64,000 nucleotides of DNA, from assembly GCA_947503765.1 (NCBI GenBank), contig CANNFA010000004.1:62001-126000 (forward strand), given 5' to 3'. Shown here piece after piece: positions 1-8,852 of this stretch (its first letter is position 1; each line of letters begins with the position of its first letter). The stretch is from an uncultured Paracoccaceae bacterium (GTDB lineage Bacteria > Pseudomonadota > Alphaproteobacteria > Rhodobacterales > Rhodobacteraceae). A program made the translations under genes and the position numbers. A model generated the notes under the pieces. That model made no database searches and had not been told where the DNA came from. It worked only from the letters and a program-made list of their open reading frames with translations.

Positions 1-759
1 GCCCCACAGCACGGCGCGAAGGGCGCCGCGAGCGAACAGCGCCCTGTCGGTGGCGACATGGCGCAGCACGATCCGCTCGCCCTCGCCGACGAACATCACG
101 TCATGCTCGCCGACGATATCGCCGCCGCGCAGCGCGGCGAATCCGATCGCGCCGCGCTCCCGCGCGCCGGTCAGCCCGTCACGGCCCGAATCGCGCGCCT
201 TGTCCAGCAAGGTGCCGCGCCCCTCCGCCGCCGCCTCGCCCAGCATCAGCGCGGTGCCCGACGGCGCGTCGACCTTGCGGTTGTGATGCGCCTCGACGAT
301 CTCGATGTCGAATTCCTCGTCCAGCGCCGCCGCCACCATGCGCGTCAGCTTCACCAGCAGGTTGACCCCCAGCGACATGTTCCCGGCGCGCACGATCACC
401 GCATGCCGGGCCGCCGCCGCGATCTTCTCCAGGTGCTCCGGCTCGAACCCGGTGGTACCGATCACATGCACCGCCCGCGCCTGTGCGGCGATGCCGGCAA
501 AGCGCACGCTGGCCTCGGGCGCGGTGAAATCCAGCACGCCCTGCGCCTTGGCGAACGCCTCCAGCGGATCGTCGGTCACCGTGATCCCGCAGGGCGCACC
601 GCCCATCGCCTCGCCCAGGTCGCGCCCGATCCAGTCGTGACCCTCGCGCTCCAGCGCGCCGACCAGCCGCGCGGCATCCGAGTCCATCACCGTTCGCGCC
701 AGCATCTGCCCCATCCGGCCCGATGCGCCCGTCACCACGATCCCAGGCACCTGCGTCAT
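1..759 (-). CDS. dapB: 4-hydroxy-tetrahydrodipicolinate reductase, 3' end outside window
   Basis: Reduces 4-hydroxy-tetrahydrodipicolinate with NAD(P)H in the diaminopimelate/lysine pathway, in the cytoplasm. The reverse strand reads [20 protein letters not shown] at the start, with the dinucleotide-binding motif GASGRMGQM at residues 10-18, a dapB-typical [10 protein letters not shown] stretch, and the substrate-binding [15 protein letters not shown] segment. The start ATG is preceded by AGGAACGG. 253 codons are visible without a stop, and the last residues (AVLWG) match the C-terminal region of a roughly 270-residue family, so only the final few residues are missing. The gene is divergent from rbfA. 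Family assignment is secure. Confidence 0.96.
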   Translation of the reverse strand, partial: MTQVPGIVVTGASGRMGQMLARTVMDSDAARLVGALEREGHDWIGRDLGEAMGGAPCGITVTDDPLEAFAKAQGVLDFTAPEASVRFAGIAAQARAVHVIGTTGFEPEHLEKIAAAARHAVIVRAGNMSLGVNLLVKLTRMVAAALDEEFDIEIVEAHHNRKVDAPSGTALMLGEAAAEGRGTLLDKARDSGRDGLTGARERGAIGFAALRGGDIVGEHDVMFVGEGERIVLRHVATDRALFARGALRAVLWG

Positions 760-885
760 CCGTTCCTCCATCCGTTTCTCTTCGCATACCGCGCCCGCGC
801 CGCCTTGGCAAAGCCGGCATTGCGCATCGGGACCGCTGCATCGGGGCAGTTGCGCGGACGGTCATTCAGCCCTAGATGAACGCTC

Positions 886-1296
886 ATGGCCAGACATTCC
901 CCAGACCGCGCCACGGGCCGCGCCGCCGGCCCCTCGCAGCGCCAGCTTCGCGTCGGCGAGCTGATCCGGCGCACCTTGTCGGACGTGCTGAACCGGGCCG
1001 ACATCCATGATCCCGATCTGAACCGGCTGTCGATCACCGTCGGCGAGGTGCGCACGTCCCCCGATCTCAAGGTCGCCACCGCCTATGTCCTGCCGCTCGG
1101 CGGCGAGGCCCGCGAAGAGGCGCTGGCCGCCCTGCGCCGCAACCGGCACGAATTGCGCCGCGCCATCAGCCGCGAAGTCACGCTGAAATACTCCCCCGAA
1201 CTGCGCTTCGTCATCGACGAAAGCTTCGACCGGATGGACGAAACCCGCCGCCTGCTGAACCGGGGCGACGTGCGCCGCGACCTCGACGAAGAGTGA
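886..1296 (+). CDS. rbfA: 30S ribosome-binding factor A
   Basis: A 136-residue, single KH-like domain protein that binds the 30S subunit and helps mature the 16S rRNA 5' end, important in the cold. Family hallmarks visible are [18 protein letters not shown] near residue 18, the central [18 protein letters not shown] strand-helix segment, and the C-terminal [17 protein letters not shown]. Length is normal for alphaproteobacterial RbfA. It heads a forward run that includes truB two genes later; rbfA and truB are neighbours in many bacteria. Its stop overlaps the GTG of the next gene. Confidence 0.96.
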   Translation: MARHSPDRATGRAAGPSQRQLRVGELIRRTLSDVLNRADIHDPDLNRLSITVGEVRTSPDLKVATAYVLPLGGEAREEALAALRRNRHELRRAISREVTLKYSPELRFVIDESFDRMDETRRLLNRGDVRRDLDEE

Positions 1297-2039
1297 CGCG
1301 GATGCGCGCGCTTGCCGTCCTCCTTCTGCTTCTGTGGGCGGCGCGCGCTGCCGCCGCCGCCGAATGCCGCAGCGACACGTTCGACGGGGCGCGGTTTTCG
1401 TGGTGCCGCGTCGACATGGCCGCCGAGACCCTGCGCCTTTGGCTGAACGACGGCTCCGGCGCGCCCCATGGCACCTTTCAGCGCGTCGACGAGGCACTGG
1501 CGGAGACCGGCCAGCGGCTCGGGATCGCGATGAACGGCGGCATGTACCACCAGGACCGCGCGCCGGTCGGCCTCTATATCGAGGACGGCGTGGAATACGC
1601 GCCGATCGTCACCTCCGAAGGTCCGGGCAATTTCGGCCTGCTGCCGAACGGTGTGCTGTGCATCGGCGAGGGGCGCGCGCATGTCCTCGAAAGCCGCGCC
1701 TTCGCCGCGAACCCGCCCGCCTGCCGCCATGCGACGCAATCGGGCCCGATGCTGGTGATCGGCGGTGCGCTGCATCCGAAACTCCTGCCCGACAGCGACA
1801 GCCGCTTCGTCCGCAACGGCGTCGGCACCAGCGCGGACGGGGGCACGGCCGTTCTGGCGATCTCGGACCAGCCGGTCAGCTTCCACCACTTCGCCCGGTT
1901 CTTCAGGGACGTGGCGGGCACGCCCGATGCGCTTTATCTCGACGGCAACGTCTCGCGGCTTTACGCGCCGCCGCTGGACCGGCGCGATACCGGCGCGCCG
2001 ATGGGGCCGATCCTCGGCACCGTTCTGCCCGCCGGTTGA
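1293..2039 (+). CDS. Exported phosphodiester glycosidase-like protein (DUF2233 type)
   Basis: A 248-residue protein with a signal peptide (about residues 1-22: MTRMR, then an L/A-rich core). The body resembles the DUF2233/NAGPA-type phosphodiester glycosidase fold: a motif MNGGMY at residues 80-84, then GLYIEDG, a QSGPMLV segment, and late [12 protein letters not shown] and LYLDGNVS segments that match the family's conserved N-G-G and D-G-G/S loops. The actual substrate is unknown; the relation to N-acetylglucosamine-phosphodiester cleavage is family knowledge. GTG at 1293 overlaps the rbfA stop, which supports coupling; an ATG at 1302 is an alternative start. Confidence 0.8.
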   Translation: MTRMRALAVLLLLLWAARAAAAAECRSDTFDGARFSWCRVDMAAETLRLWLNDGSGAPHGTFQRVDEALAETGQRLGIAMNGGMYHQDRAPVGLYIEDGVEYAPIVTSEGPGNFGLLPNGVLCIGEGRAHVLESRAFAANPPACRHATQSGPMLVIGGALHPKLLPDSDSRFVRNGVGTSADGGTAVLAISDQPVSFHHFARFFRDVAGTPDALYLDGNVSRLYAPPLDRRDTGAPMGPILGTVLPAG

Positions 2040-2091
2040 CAGCCCGTCAGGGCCGCGCTAGCCCCCGCGCCTGATCTCGCAGGAGGGCGAC

Positions 2092-2997
2092 ATGGGACGC
2101 AGGCGCAAGGGCCGCGACATTTCCGGCTGGCTGGTCGTCGACAAGCCCGCCGGGATCACCTCGACAGCGGTGGTGAACAAGGTGCGCTGGGCGCTGGGCG
2201 CGCGAAAGGCCGGCCATGCCGGCACGCTCGACCCGCAGGCGACCGGCGTGCTCGCCGTGGCGCTGGGCGAGGCGACCAAGACCGTTCCCTACATCACCGA
2301 CGCGATGAAGGCGTACCGCTTCACCATCCGGCTGGGCCAGGCCACCAATACCGACGATGCCGAGGGCGAGGTGATCGCCACCTCCGACACCCGCCCCTCG
2401 GATGCGGATATCGCCGCCGCCCTGCCCGCCTTCACCGGCGACATCATGCAGGTACCGCCGCAATTCTCGGCCGTGAAGATCGACGGCGAACGCGCCTATA
2501 AGCGCGCCCGCAGCGGCGAGGACATGGAGCTTGCCGCGCGCGCCCTCTATGTCGAGGAACTGACCCTTGCCGCGCGCCCCGATCCCGACCACGCAGTGCT
2601 GGAAATGATCTGCGGCAAGGGCGGCTACGTGCGCGCCATCGCCCGCGATCTCGGCACCGCTCTGGGCTGCCAAGCGCATGTCACCGAACTGCGCCGGGTC
2701 TGGTCCGGCCCGTTCGAGGCCGAGGACGGCATATCGCTCGACAAGGTGGAGGAGCTCGCCGGAACCCCCGAACTCGACGCCTGGCTGCGCCCGCTCGAAG
2801 ACGGGCTCGCCGACCTGCCGGAACTGCGCTGCACCGCCGAAGGCGCGGCGCGGCTGCGCAACGGCAATCCGGGCATGGTCCTCACCTCGGACGCCGAATA
2901 CGGCGACGAGGCCTGGGCGTCCGAAGGCGGCCGCGCGGTGGCGGTCGGCATCTACCGCGCCGGCGAATTGCACCCCAGCCGGGTCTTCCTGCCGTGA
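2092..2997 (+). CDS. truB: tRNA pseudouridine-55 synthase
   Basis: Converts U55 in the T-loop of most tRNAs to pseudouridine. 301 residues. The N-terminus contains [13 protein letters not shown], and the catalytic motif [12 protein letters not shown] places the nucleophile Asp at residue 47. [16 protein letters not shown] and the [13 protein letters not shown] segment are also TruB-specific. An AGGAGGGCGAC Shine-Dalgarno precedes the ATG. The C-terminal PUA-like tail looks complete. The downstream spacer has a copy of a dispersed intergenic element. Confidence 0.97.
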   Translation: MGRRRKGRDISGWLVVDKPAGITSTAVVNKVRWALGARKAGHAGTLDPQATGVLAVALGEATKTVPYITDAMKAYRFTIRLGQATNTDDAEGEVIATSDTRPSDADIAAALPAFTGDIMQVPPQFSAVKIDGERAYKRARSGEDMELAARALYVEELTLAARPDPDHAVLEMICGKGGYVRAIARDLGTALGCQAHVTELRRVWSGPFEAEDGISLDKVEELAGTPELDAWLRPLEDGLADLPELRCTAEGAARLRNGNPGMVLTSDAEYGDEAWASEGGRAVAVGIYRAGELHPSRVFLP

Positions 2998-2999
2998 CC

Positions 3000-3024
3000 C
3001 TCATCTTCTTCTCGGAAAAAATAC
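3000..3024 (-). repeat. Dispersed intergenic element, copy A
   Basis: Read on the minus strand, this has a T-run core (GTATTTTTTCCGAGAAG) followed by AAGATGAG. It resembles copies at 3611-3634, 19175-19210 and 32981-33030, which share a (GG)GATATTT or GGTATTTTT core and, in A, C and D, an AAGA(T/A)G(A/G)-like tail. It lies directly behind the truB stop. Such copies commonly follow genes in Rhodobacterales; a terminator-like role is inferred. Confidence 0.45.
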
Positions 3025-3067
3025 GCTCGCCGAAGGCATCGCGCCAGGGGCGCGATTTCGGCTGTCG

Positions 3068-3574
3068 ATGATCACCCGGTCCCACCAGAAGGGCGACGCG
3101 GCGTCCACCGCGCTCTATTCGGAGTGCGAACGCTACCGTTACCTCCTGACACGGATATGGGATCCGCGGGGTCCGAAGGCGCTGTTCGTGATGCTCAACC
3201 CCTCGACCGCGACCGAGACGCAGAACGATCCCACCGTCGAGCGTTGCGAACGCCGGGCGCGCACGCTGGGGTTCGGCGCCTTCCGGGTCGCCAACATCTT
3301 TGCCTATCGCGCCACCGATCCCAAGGTGATGCGCGCCGCGGCGGATCCGGTCGGCCCCGGCAACGACGATGCCATTGCGCAAAGCGCCCCATGGGCCGAC
3401 CGAATCGTCTGTGCCTGGGGAAGCCATGGCGCACATCTGGACCGCGGCCCGCAGGTGGAGCGGCTGCTGCGCGCCACCGGCCTGCCGCTGCACCACCTTG
3501 GCCTGACGAAGCACGGCCACCCGAAACACCCGCTTTATATCGGCTATGCGGTGCAGCCGGAGCCCTGGAACTGA
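3068..3574 (+). CDS. DUF1643 family protein
   Basis: A 168-residue cytosolic protein of the DUF1643 family, function unknown. Family features visible: a LLTRIW opening, the signature LFVMLNPSTATETQNDPTV-type segment near residue 40, ERCERRARTLGFGAFRVAN, and the C-terminal GLTKHGHPKHPLYI. The chosen ATG gives the usual family length; the frame stays open upstream into truB, but that part is a shadow of truB. No functional clue comes from neighbours. Confidence 0.8.
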   Translation: MITRSHQKGDAASTALYSECERYRYLLTRIWDPRGPKALFVMLNPSTATETQNDPTVERCERRARTLGFGAFRVANIFAYRATDPKVMRAAADPVGPGNDDAIAQSAPWADRIVCAWGSHGAHLDRGPQVERLLRATGLPLHHLGLTKHGHPKHPLYIGYAVQPEPWN

Positions 3575-3610
3575 CCCCGGACAAAGCAGGTCCGAAGCAA
3601 GGCGCATCCC

Positions 3611-3634
3611 TATACTTGGCCTGAAATATCCCGG
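3611..3634 (-). repeat. Dispersed intergenic element, copy B (diverged)
   Basis: Read on the minus strand, CCGGGATATTTCAGGCCAAG matches the core of the same element as copies A, C and D but lacks the AAGATGA tail in good form. It sits in the gap between the DUF1643 gene and the convergent dehydrogenase gene. Confidence 0.35.
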
Positions 3635-3730
3635 CGCGGCCGCATCACGGGCGCACGGCCGGGCACGCCCCGCGCCCTGGAACATGGCTCGGACGGTTGA
3701 ATGCCCTGGATCCTGCCGAGCGAAAACGCG

Positions 3731-6250
3731 CTAGCCGTCTGTCCTGATCCGCGCGTTGGAGGGGTCATAGGGGCTGTCCGGGGCGATTTCGGCGGGCCAC
3801 AGATCGCCCATGATCCGCACCTTCAGCCGCGTGCCCGGTTCCGCCAGATCGGGCCGGACATAGCCCATGCCGATGGATTTGCCGAACGCCGCCGACCAGC
3901 CGCCCGAGGTCAGCCGCCCGACGCGGTCGTCGCCGTGATACAGCGCCTCGCGCCCCCAGGGGTCGGCGTCGTCCGGCCCGTCGATCAGCAATGTGACACA
4001 GCGCGAGCGGATCCCCGTCTCCTGCATCGCCTCCTTGCCGTGGAAATCCTTGTCCAGATCGACGAAGCGGTCCAGCCCGGCCTCCAGCGGGGTGGCGTCG
4101 CGGCCCAGCTCGGTGCCGAAGGCGCGGTAGGATTTTTCCTGCCGCAGCCAGTTCTGCGCCCGCGCGCCCACCGGTTTCAGCCCGTGCGGTTCGCCAGCCT
4201 CCATCAGCCGGTCCCACAGGTAGTTCTGCATTTCCATCGGGTGATGCAGTTCCCAACCCAATTCGCCGGTATAGGCCACGCGGATGGCGCGGACCGGGCA
4301 CATGCCCAGCTCGATCTCGCGGCAGGACAGCCAGGGGAAGCGCTTGTTCGACAGCAACGTCGCCGGATCGGCGTCCCTGGCGATCCCCTTCAGCACGTCG
4401 CGCGATTTCGGTCCGGCGATGGCGAAGGCGCCCCATTTGGTGGTGACATTCTCGATCCCCATCCAGTTGGCGGGGCCGGCGTTCTTCGCCCACCAATCCT
4501 CTTCCGCCTTTGTCAGGAAATCACTGTCATACGCCTCCCAGGCGCCGGCCGAGACGAGGTAATACTCGTCCTCCGCCAGCCTCACGATGGTGTATTCGCT
4601 GCGCGTGGTCCCCGCATCGGTCAGCGCGTAGGTCAGGTTGATGCGCCCGACCTTCGGCAGCCTGTTGCAGGTGAACCAGTCGAGGAACGCGGTCGCCCCC
4701 GGCCCGAAGACCCGGTGCTTGGCAAAGGCCGTCGCGTCGATCAGCCCGGCGCCTTCGCGGATCGCGCGCGCCTCGGCCTCGGCATATTGCCACCAGCCGC
4801 CGCGCCGGAACGACCGTGCATCGTGGTCGAACCCCTCGGGCGCGTCCGCAGGCCCGTAGTAATTCGGCCGCTCCCATCCGTTCACGCAGCCGAACTGCGC
4901 GCCCAGCGCCTTTTGCCGGTCATAGGCCGGTGCGGTGCGCAGGGGCCGGCAGGCGGGGCGTTCCTCGTCGGGGTGGTGCAGGATGAAGACGTGCTCATAG
5001 CATTCCTCGTTCTTGCGCGCGGCATATTCGGTGGTGATCCAGGGGCCGAAACGCTTGGGGTCGAGCGACGCCATGTCGATCTCAGCCTCGCCCTCAACCA
5101 TCATCTGCGCCAGGTAATACCCGGTGCCGCCGGCGGCGGTGATGCCGAAGGAAAACCCTTCGGCCAGCCACATGTTGCGCAGCCCCGGCGCCGGGCCGAC
5201 CAGCGGATTGCCGTCGGGGGTATAGCAGATCGGGCCGTTGAAATCGTCCTTCAGGCCCAGATCCTCGGTGCTGGGAACCCGGTGGATCATCGACATGTAT
5301 TCCTCTTCGATCCTTTCCAGATCGAGCGGGAACAGATCGGCGCGGAACCCCGCGGGCACCTCGTATTCGAACCGCGCCGGCGCGCCCCGTTCATAGGGGC
5401 CGAGGATCCAGCCCTTGCGTTCCTCGCGCACGTACCACTTGGCGTCGGCATCGCGCAGCACCGGATGTTCGGGATTGCCCGCGGCGCGCCATTCGGCAAG
5501 GGCGGCGTCGGGTTCGGTGACGATATACTGATGTTCCACCGGAATCGCGGGCATCTTGATGCCCAGCAGCCGCGCGGTGCGCTGCGCGTGGTTGCCGGTC
5601 GCGGTGACGACATGTTCGGCGGTGATGGTCGCGGTTTCATCCGACGCCACCAGGTTTCCGCCCTTCTCGATCATCCTTGTGACGGCGACCTTCCAGGCCG
5701 ACCCGTCCCAGTGATAGCCATCGACCTGCCAGCGCCGCTCGATAACCGCGCCGCGCTGGCGCGCGCCCTTGGCCATCGCCTGGGTCACGTCGGCGGGGTT
5801 GATATAGCCGTCGGTGGGATGAAGGATCGCGCCTTTCAGATCCTCGGTGCGCACCAGCGGCCAGCGTTCCTTGATCTGCGCCGGGGTCAGCCATTCATGC
5901 GGAATGCCGACCGTTTCGGCGGTCGAGGCATAAAGGCGGTATTCGTCCATCCGCGCATCGGTCTGCGCCATGCGCAGGTTGCCGACCACCGCGAAGCCGG
6001 CATTGAGGCCGGTCTCTTCCTCCAGCATCTTGTAGAACCGGACCGAGTAATCGTGGATGTGGCTGGTCGCATAGCCCATGTTGAACAGCGGCAGCAGACC
6101 GGCGGCATGCCAGGTCGAGCCGGCCGTCAGCTCGTCCCGCTCCAGCAGCATGACATCGGACCAGCCGGCGCGGGCCAGGTGATAGGCGATCGAGGCGCCG
6201 ACGGCACCGCCGCCGACCACCAACGCTTTGACATGGGTTTTCATCGGCAT
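3731..6250 (-). CDS. FAD-dependent dehydrogenase with GcvT domain, dimethylglycine dehydrogenase-like
   Basis: An 839-residue fusion: N-terminal DAO-type FAD oxidoreductase (dinucleotide motif VVGGGAVGAS at residues 11-20), a middle FAO_M segment (about 385-440), and a C-terminal GcvT aminomethyltransferase-type tetrahydrofolate domain (from about 450). The motif LTAGSTWHAAGL contains His48, at the position where dimethylglycine and sarcosine dehydrogenases attach flavin covalently. Such enzymes oxidise N-methyl groups (dimethylglycine or sarcosine) and pass the one-carbon unit to tetrahydrofolate; in marine Rhodobacterales they belong to glycine betaine catabolism. Which N-methyl substrate is used cannot be told from the sequence, and no other betaine gene is nearby. 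MKTHVKAL, two codons in, is an alternative start. Confidence 0.88.
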   Translation of the reverse strand: MPMKTHVKALVVGGGAVGASIAYHLARAGWSDVMLLERDELTAGSTWHAAGLLPLFNMGYATSHIHDYSVRFYKMLEEETGLNAGFAVVGNLRMAQTDARMDEYRLYASTAETVGIPHEWLTPAQIKERWPLVRTEDLKGAILHPTDGYINPADVTQAMAKGARQRGAVIERRWQVDGYHWDGSAWKVAVTRMIEKGGNLVASDETATITAEHVVTATGNHAQRTARLLGIKMPAIPVEHQYIVTEPDAALAEWRAAGNPEHPVLRDADAKWYVREERKGWILGPYERGAPARFEYEVPAGFRADLFPLDLERIEEEYMSMIHRVPSTEDLGLKDDFNGPICYTPDGNPLVGPAPGLRNMWLAEGFSFGITAAGGTGYYLAQMMVEGEAEIDMASLDPKRFGPWITTEYAARKNEECYEHVFILHHPDEERPACRPLRTAPAYDRQKALGAQFGCVNGWERPNYYGPADAPEGFDHDARSFRRGGWWQYAEAEARAIREGAGLIDATAFAKHRVFGPGATAFLDWFTCNRLPKVGRINLTYALTDAGTTRSEYTIVRLAEDEYYLVSAGAWEAYDSDFLTKAEEDWWAKNAGPANWMGIENVTTKWGAFAIAGPKSRDVLKGIARDADPATLLSNKRFPWLSCREIELGMCPVRAIRVAYTGELGWELHHPMEMQNYLWDRLMEAGEPHGLKPVGARAQNWLRQEKSYRAFGTELGRDATPLEAGLDRFVDLDKDFHGKEAMQETGIRSRCVTLLIDGPDDADPWGREALYHGDDRVGRLTSGGWSAAFGKSIGMGYVRPDLAEPGTRLKVRIMGDLWPAEIAPDSPYDPSNARIRTDG

Positions 6251-6545
6251 GGCCCTTCGGATCCGTTCGCGCCCTAGGTTGCAGAGAATCCGCGGCGGCG
6301 GCGAGGGGCAGCCGACATCTGGGATAGAAAAAGCGACATTCGCGGTTTGGCGACGGATGCAATTCGTATCGCAGGACGCTTTGCGCGCGAGTGACCGGCA
6401 TTGCCGAAATGGCGATCAAAAATATCACGAACGCGAAAAATACATGGCCGAAGCGCAAGCCCAACCCGCAAACCGCTGGCATAAAGAAACAATTTCTGGC
6501 AAATGATCAAAAAAACAAAAGCAAACCCAGAGGCAGTGGTTTCGC
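6251..6545 (+). other. Divergent intergenic region upstream of the Hint gene
   Basis: 295 bases between the divergent dehydrogenase and Hint genes. The right half is clearly richer in A/T (runs of A around 6417-6445 and 6500-6530) than flanking coding DNA. A weak promoter candidate is TTGCCG (6401-6406), 16-base spacer, TATCAC (6423-6428). AGAGG lies about 14 bases before the Hint ATG, a weakly spaced ribosome site. No RNA gene or riboswitch was recognised. Confidence 0.35.
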
Positions 6546-7511
6546 ATGGTCTACAATATCAGTGAGGCCTCCGGTACGTTTACCGGTGGCGGGCAAGGCG
6601 GCGTCGCCAACTGGACGTTCGACGCGACGCTTGCCGACCTGACGATCACCGGCGATTTCGATTACGACGGCAACCTTGACGGGCTTGGCGATGGCGAGGC
6701 GGCGGACGGCTATACGTTCAGCGCGCTGAGCACCACCGATTACGGCACGCTGACCTACAATACGACGACGGGCGAATTCACCTTTGTCATCGACAAGGCC
6801 GCCGTGATCGCGTCGGGGTCGGACCAGACGGTGACCTTTGTCGTCACCGGCTTTGACGGCAGCGACAGCGACGACGACCTTGTCACGATCAACATCGCGA
6901 TCTGCGTCCAGCGCGGCACCCTGATCGAGACCGGGCGCGGCCCGGTGGCGGTGGAAAGCCTGACGGCTGGCGATCTTGTCCTGACACGGGATTCCGGGCT
7001 GCAACCGGTGCGCTGGATCGGCTCGCGCCGGATGAACGCGGCCCAGCTTGACCGCGCACCCGAGATGCGGCCGATCCGCATCCGCGCCGGCGCGCTTGGC
7101 CCGGAATGCCCGGACCGCGACCTTCTGGTGTCGCCGCAGCACCGCGTCCTGCTGACCGGCTGGAAGGCCGAACTGTATTTCGGCGAGCCCGAAATCCTTG
7201 TGCCGGCCAAGAGCCTGGTGAACGATTCCAGCATCGTGATCGCCCGCGATACCGTGGATGTGGAGTATTTCCATGTCCTGTTCGACCGGCACGAGATCAT
7301 GATGACCAACGGCGCGCCGACCGAAAGCTTCTTTCCCGGCGCCTACGTGATGGATGCGCTGGACCGCGCGGTGATGGACGAGCTGTGCGCGATCTTCCCC
7401 GAGCTTGCCGCCGATCCCGAAGGCTTCGGCCCCGCCGCGCGGATGTCAGTCAAGCATTCGGAGGCCGCCGTGCTGCGCGCGGCGGCGCCGGACGCGGCCC
7501 GTCTGCAATGA
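6546..7511 (+). CDS. Hint (hedgehog/intein) autoprocessing-domain protein with short acidic passenger
   Basis: 321 residues. Residues 1-119 form a Gly/Thr/Asp-rich beta passenger resembling VCBS or cadherin-like repeats (DFDYDGNLDGLGDG, later GFDGSDSDDDL) without a Sec signal peptide, a pattern seen in type I-secreted proteins. At residue 120 a Cys begins a bacterial Hint domain: CVQRGTLIETGRGPVAVESL, then GDLVLTRD, the DLLVSPQHRVLL block (His199) and YFHVLFDRHEIM, ending near ESFFPGAYV. The Cys takes the place of the nucleophile used for N-S acyl shift in Hint domains. There is no C-terminal His-Asn and no extein, so it is not an intein. The passenger contains a single lysine (Lys84). The stop overlaps the ATG of the acyltransferase gene, so the two are probably co-translated. 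Autocleavage and export are inferred. Confidence 0.85.
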   Translation: MVYNISEASGTFTGGGQGGVANWTFDATLADLTITGDFDYDGNLDGLGDGEAADGYTFSALSTTDYGTLTYNTTTGEFTFVIDKAAVIASGSDQTVTFVVTGFDGSDSDDDLVTINIAICVQRGTLIETGRGPVAVESLTAGDLVLTRDSGLQPVRWIGSRRMNAAQLDRAPEMRPIRIRAGALGPECPDRDLLVSPQHRVLLTGWKAELYFGEPEILVPAKSLVNDSSIVIARDTVDVEYFHVLFDRHEIMMTNGAPTESFFPGAYVMDALDRAVMDELCAIFPELAADPEGFGPAARMSVKHSEAAVLRAAAPDAARLQ

Positions 7512-8029
7512 GCGGTCTGACCGACACCTCCGGCAAGCCGCTGCCGGCGATCGAGGCGCCGTCCGCCGCGAAATTGCGGACTTACGGCGACTTTCTGTTC
7601 CTCGCGTTCCGCAGCGACTGGCACCGGCAGATGAGCGTGGCGAACCTGCGTTCCGCCTTCGAAGCACCGATCGAGCTGGACCAGTACCGCGTGTTCCGGT
7701 TCGACGACGTGCCGCGCGCGGTCATCACCTGGGCCTGGCTGAATTCCGACGCCGAACGGCGCTATGTCCGGGGCGGTCTGCTGGAGCCGGACGACTGGCG
7801 GGCGGGCGACCGGCTGTGGCTGCTGGACATCATCGCGCCCTATCGGGGGCTGACCGCCAGCATCAGCCGCTGGATCATGGTGCCGGGGCAGTTGCCGAGC
7901 CACCGTTTCCGGTTCCGCCGGGTCGGCGAGGATCACGCGACGCGGCGCATCGTGTCGGTCGATCTGGACAATACCGACCGCAAGGCACGCATCCTGTCGG
8001 AAAAGGCGTTCCTGGCCGAAGGCGAATAG
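7508..8029 (+). CDS. HlyC/CyaC-family toxin-activating lysine acyltransferase-like protein
   Basis: 173 residues, close to HlyC (about 170). The family transfers a fatty acyl chain from acyl-ACP to internal lysines of RTX protoxins in the cytoplasm. Visible matches: FLAFRSDWHRQM with His39 at the catalytic His position, LDQYRVFRFDDVPRAVITWA, the segment LLEPDDWRAGDRLWLLDII with Asp107 at the catalytic Asp, and a C-terminal basic strand region (HRFRFRRVGEDHATRRIV). The ATG sits within the stop of the Hint gene (ATGA), and no RTX gene is present in the window. Its partner is therefore most simply the Hint protein, but a substrate elsewhere in the genome is possible. Confidence 0.85.
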   Translation: MSGLTDTSGKPLPAIEAPSAAKLRTYGDFLFLAFRSDWHRQMSVANLRSAFEAPIELDQYRVFRFDDVPRAVITWAWLNSDAERRYVRGGLLEPDDWRAGDRLWLLDIIAPYRGLTASISRWIMVPGQLPSHRFRFRRVGEDHATRRIVSVDLDNTDRKARILSEKAFLAEGE

Positions 8030-8035
8030 CTGGCC

Positions 8036-8707
8036 TCAGCGCCCCGCCGCACGGTCCAGCCGGCCGATGGTGAAATACGGCGACAGGATCCGGCGCAGTT
8101 CGGCCCGGCGCGGCGCGTCCGGGTCGAAGACGAGGTAGCACATGTAATCCTCGATCAGCGCGGCCTGCTGTTCATAACCGTAATCGAGAAACCCGCCCTC
8201 TGGGCCGGGCCGGTAGAAATACGGATCGCGCCGGCTCAGCCCCTCGAACGCGGCGCGGACGGGGCGGTATCCCGTCAGGCTCCGGTTCTGCCATTGCCAG
8301 ACATGTACCAGTTCATGCGCCATGATCAGCGCCTGCGGGATCATCACCCGGCCGGGCCAGCCGGGCATGGTGTCGGCCATGTACCATTCGGGCATGACGT
8401 GGACGCGGTTATACAGCACGAAAGCCGGCGGCGGCTCTCTCGGGCCGGTATCGGGCGCCTTGCGGTCGCAGATGCCGGGGCGCGGCTCGATCTTCCCGTC
8501 GGGGCGGGGCGGCGGCTCGGGGCGCGGGATCGGCGTCAGGCCAAGGCCGACCGCGACACGCACCTTGCCGGTGTCGAGGTTCGGCCCGAAGATGTCATGC
8601 GCCAGCGCCCGCTCGCCCGGCGCCAACGGCCGGGTGCAGGCAGCCAGAAGGCCGAGCAGGACCAGAACGATCAGCCCGCGCATCGCCCGGTCAGCCGTGA
8701 TGAACAT
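8036..8707 (-). CDS. Lipoprotein with HExxH zinc-peptidase-like motif
   Basis: 223 residues from the first ATG; an inner ATG at 8683 gives a cleaner lipoprotein signal (MRGLIVLVLLGLLAAC). The lipobox is LAAC with Cys24. A proline-rich stretch (60-75) is followed by AHELVHVWQWQ with His131, Glu132 and His135, and a later EQQAALIEDY that could supply a third ligand. This resembles DUF4157-like gluzincin motifs, but the family was not recognised with certainty and proteolysis is not shown. Convergent with the acyltransferase gene, 6 bases apart. Confidence 0.7.
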   Translation of the reverse strand: MFITADRAMRGLIVLVLLGLLAACTRPLAPGERALAHDIFGPNLDTGKVRVAVGLGLTPIPRPEPPPRPDGKIEPRPGICDRKAPDTGPREPPPAFVLYNRVHVMPEWYMADTMPGWPGRVMIPQALIMAHELVHVWQWQNRSLTGYRPVRAAFEGLSRRDPYFYRPGPEGGFLDYGYEQQAALIEDYMCYLVFDPDAPRRAELRRILSPYFTIGRLDRAAGR

Positions 8708-8816
8708 GGATGATTATCCGCCTGTCCTCCGCTCGCCCGGACAGAGTGACGCGGGGGCGCGCGACTGTCCAGTGCGGCGGGTGGCGCGGCGATTGTGATT
8801 GGGCTGTGAAAGACTG

Positions 8817-8852
8817 CACTGGCCGGAGCTTGCTTTCGCCAGTCGGCCAGTG
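8817..8852. repeat. 9-bp perfect inverted repeat
   Basis: CACTGGCCG (8817-8825) and CGGCCAGTG (8844-8852) are perfect inverted copies separated by 18 bases. They lie in the 250-base gap between the divergently read lipoprotein start and the 3' end of the PemK/MazF-like gene. It could be an operator or a structured 3' end of the minus-strand transcript; there is no T-run. The rest of the gap 8708-8958 shows no supported gene. Confidence 0.45.

Noticed and set aside
3701-6277. Very long open frame (about 858 codons) antisense to the FAD/GcvT dehydrogenase
   Set aside because: It mirrors the codon pattern of the real gene; its translation is Arg/His/Pro-rich and without family motifs, as expected for a shadow in high-GC DNA.
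6546-7511. Reading the Hint protein as an intein
   Set aside because: There is no C-extein and no terminal His-Asn; it is a terminal Hint domain, not a splicing element.
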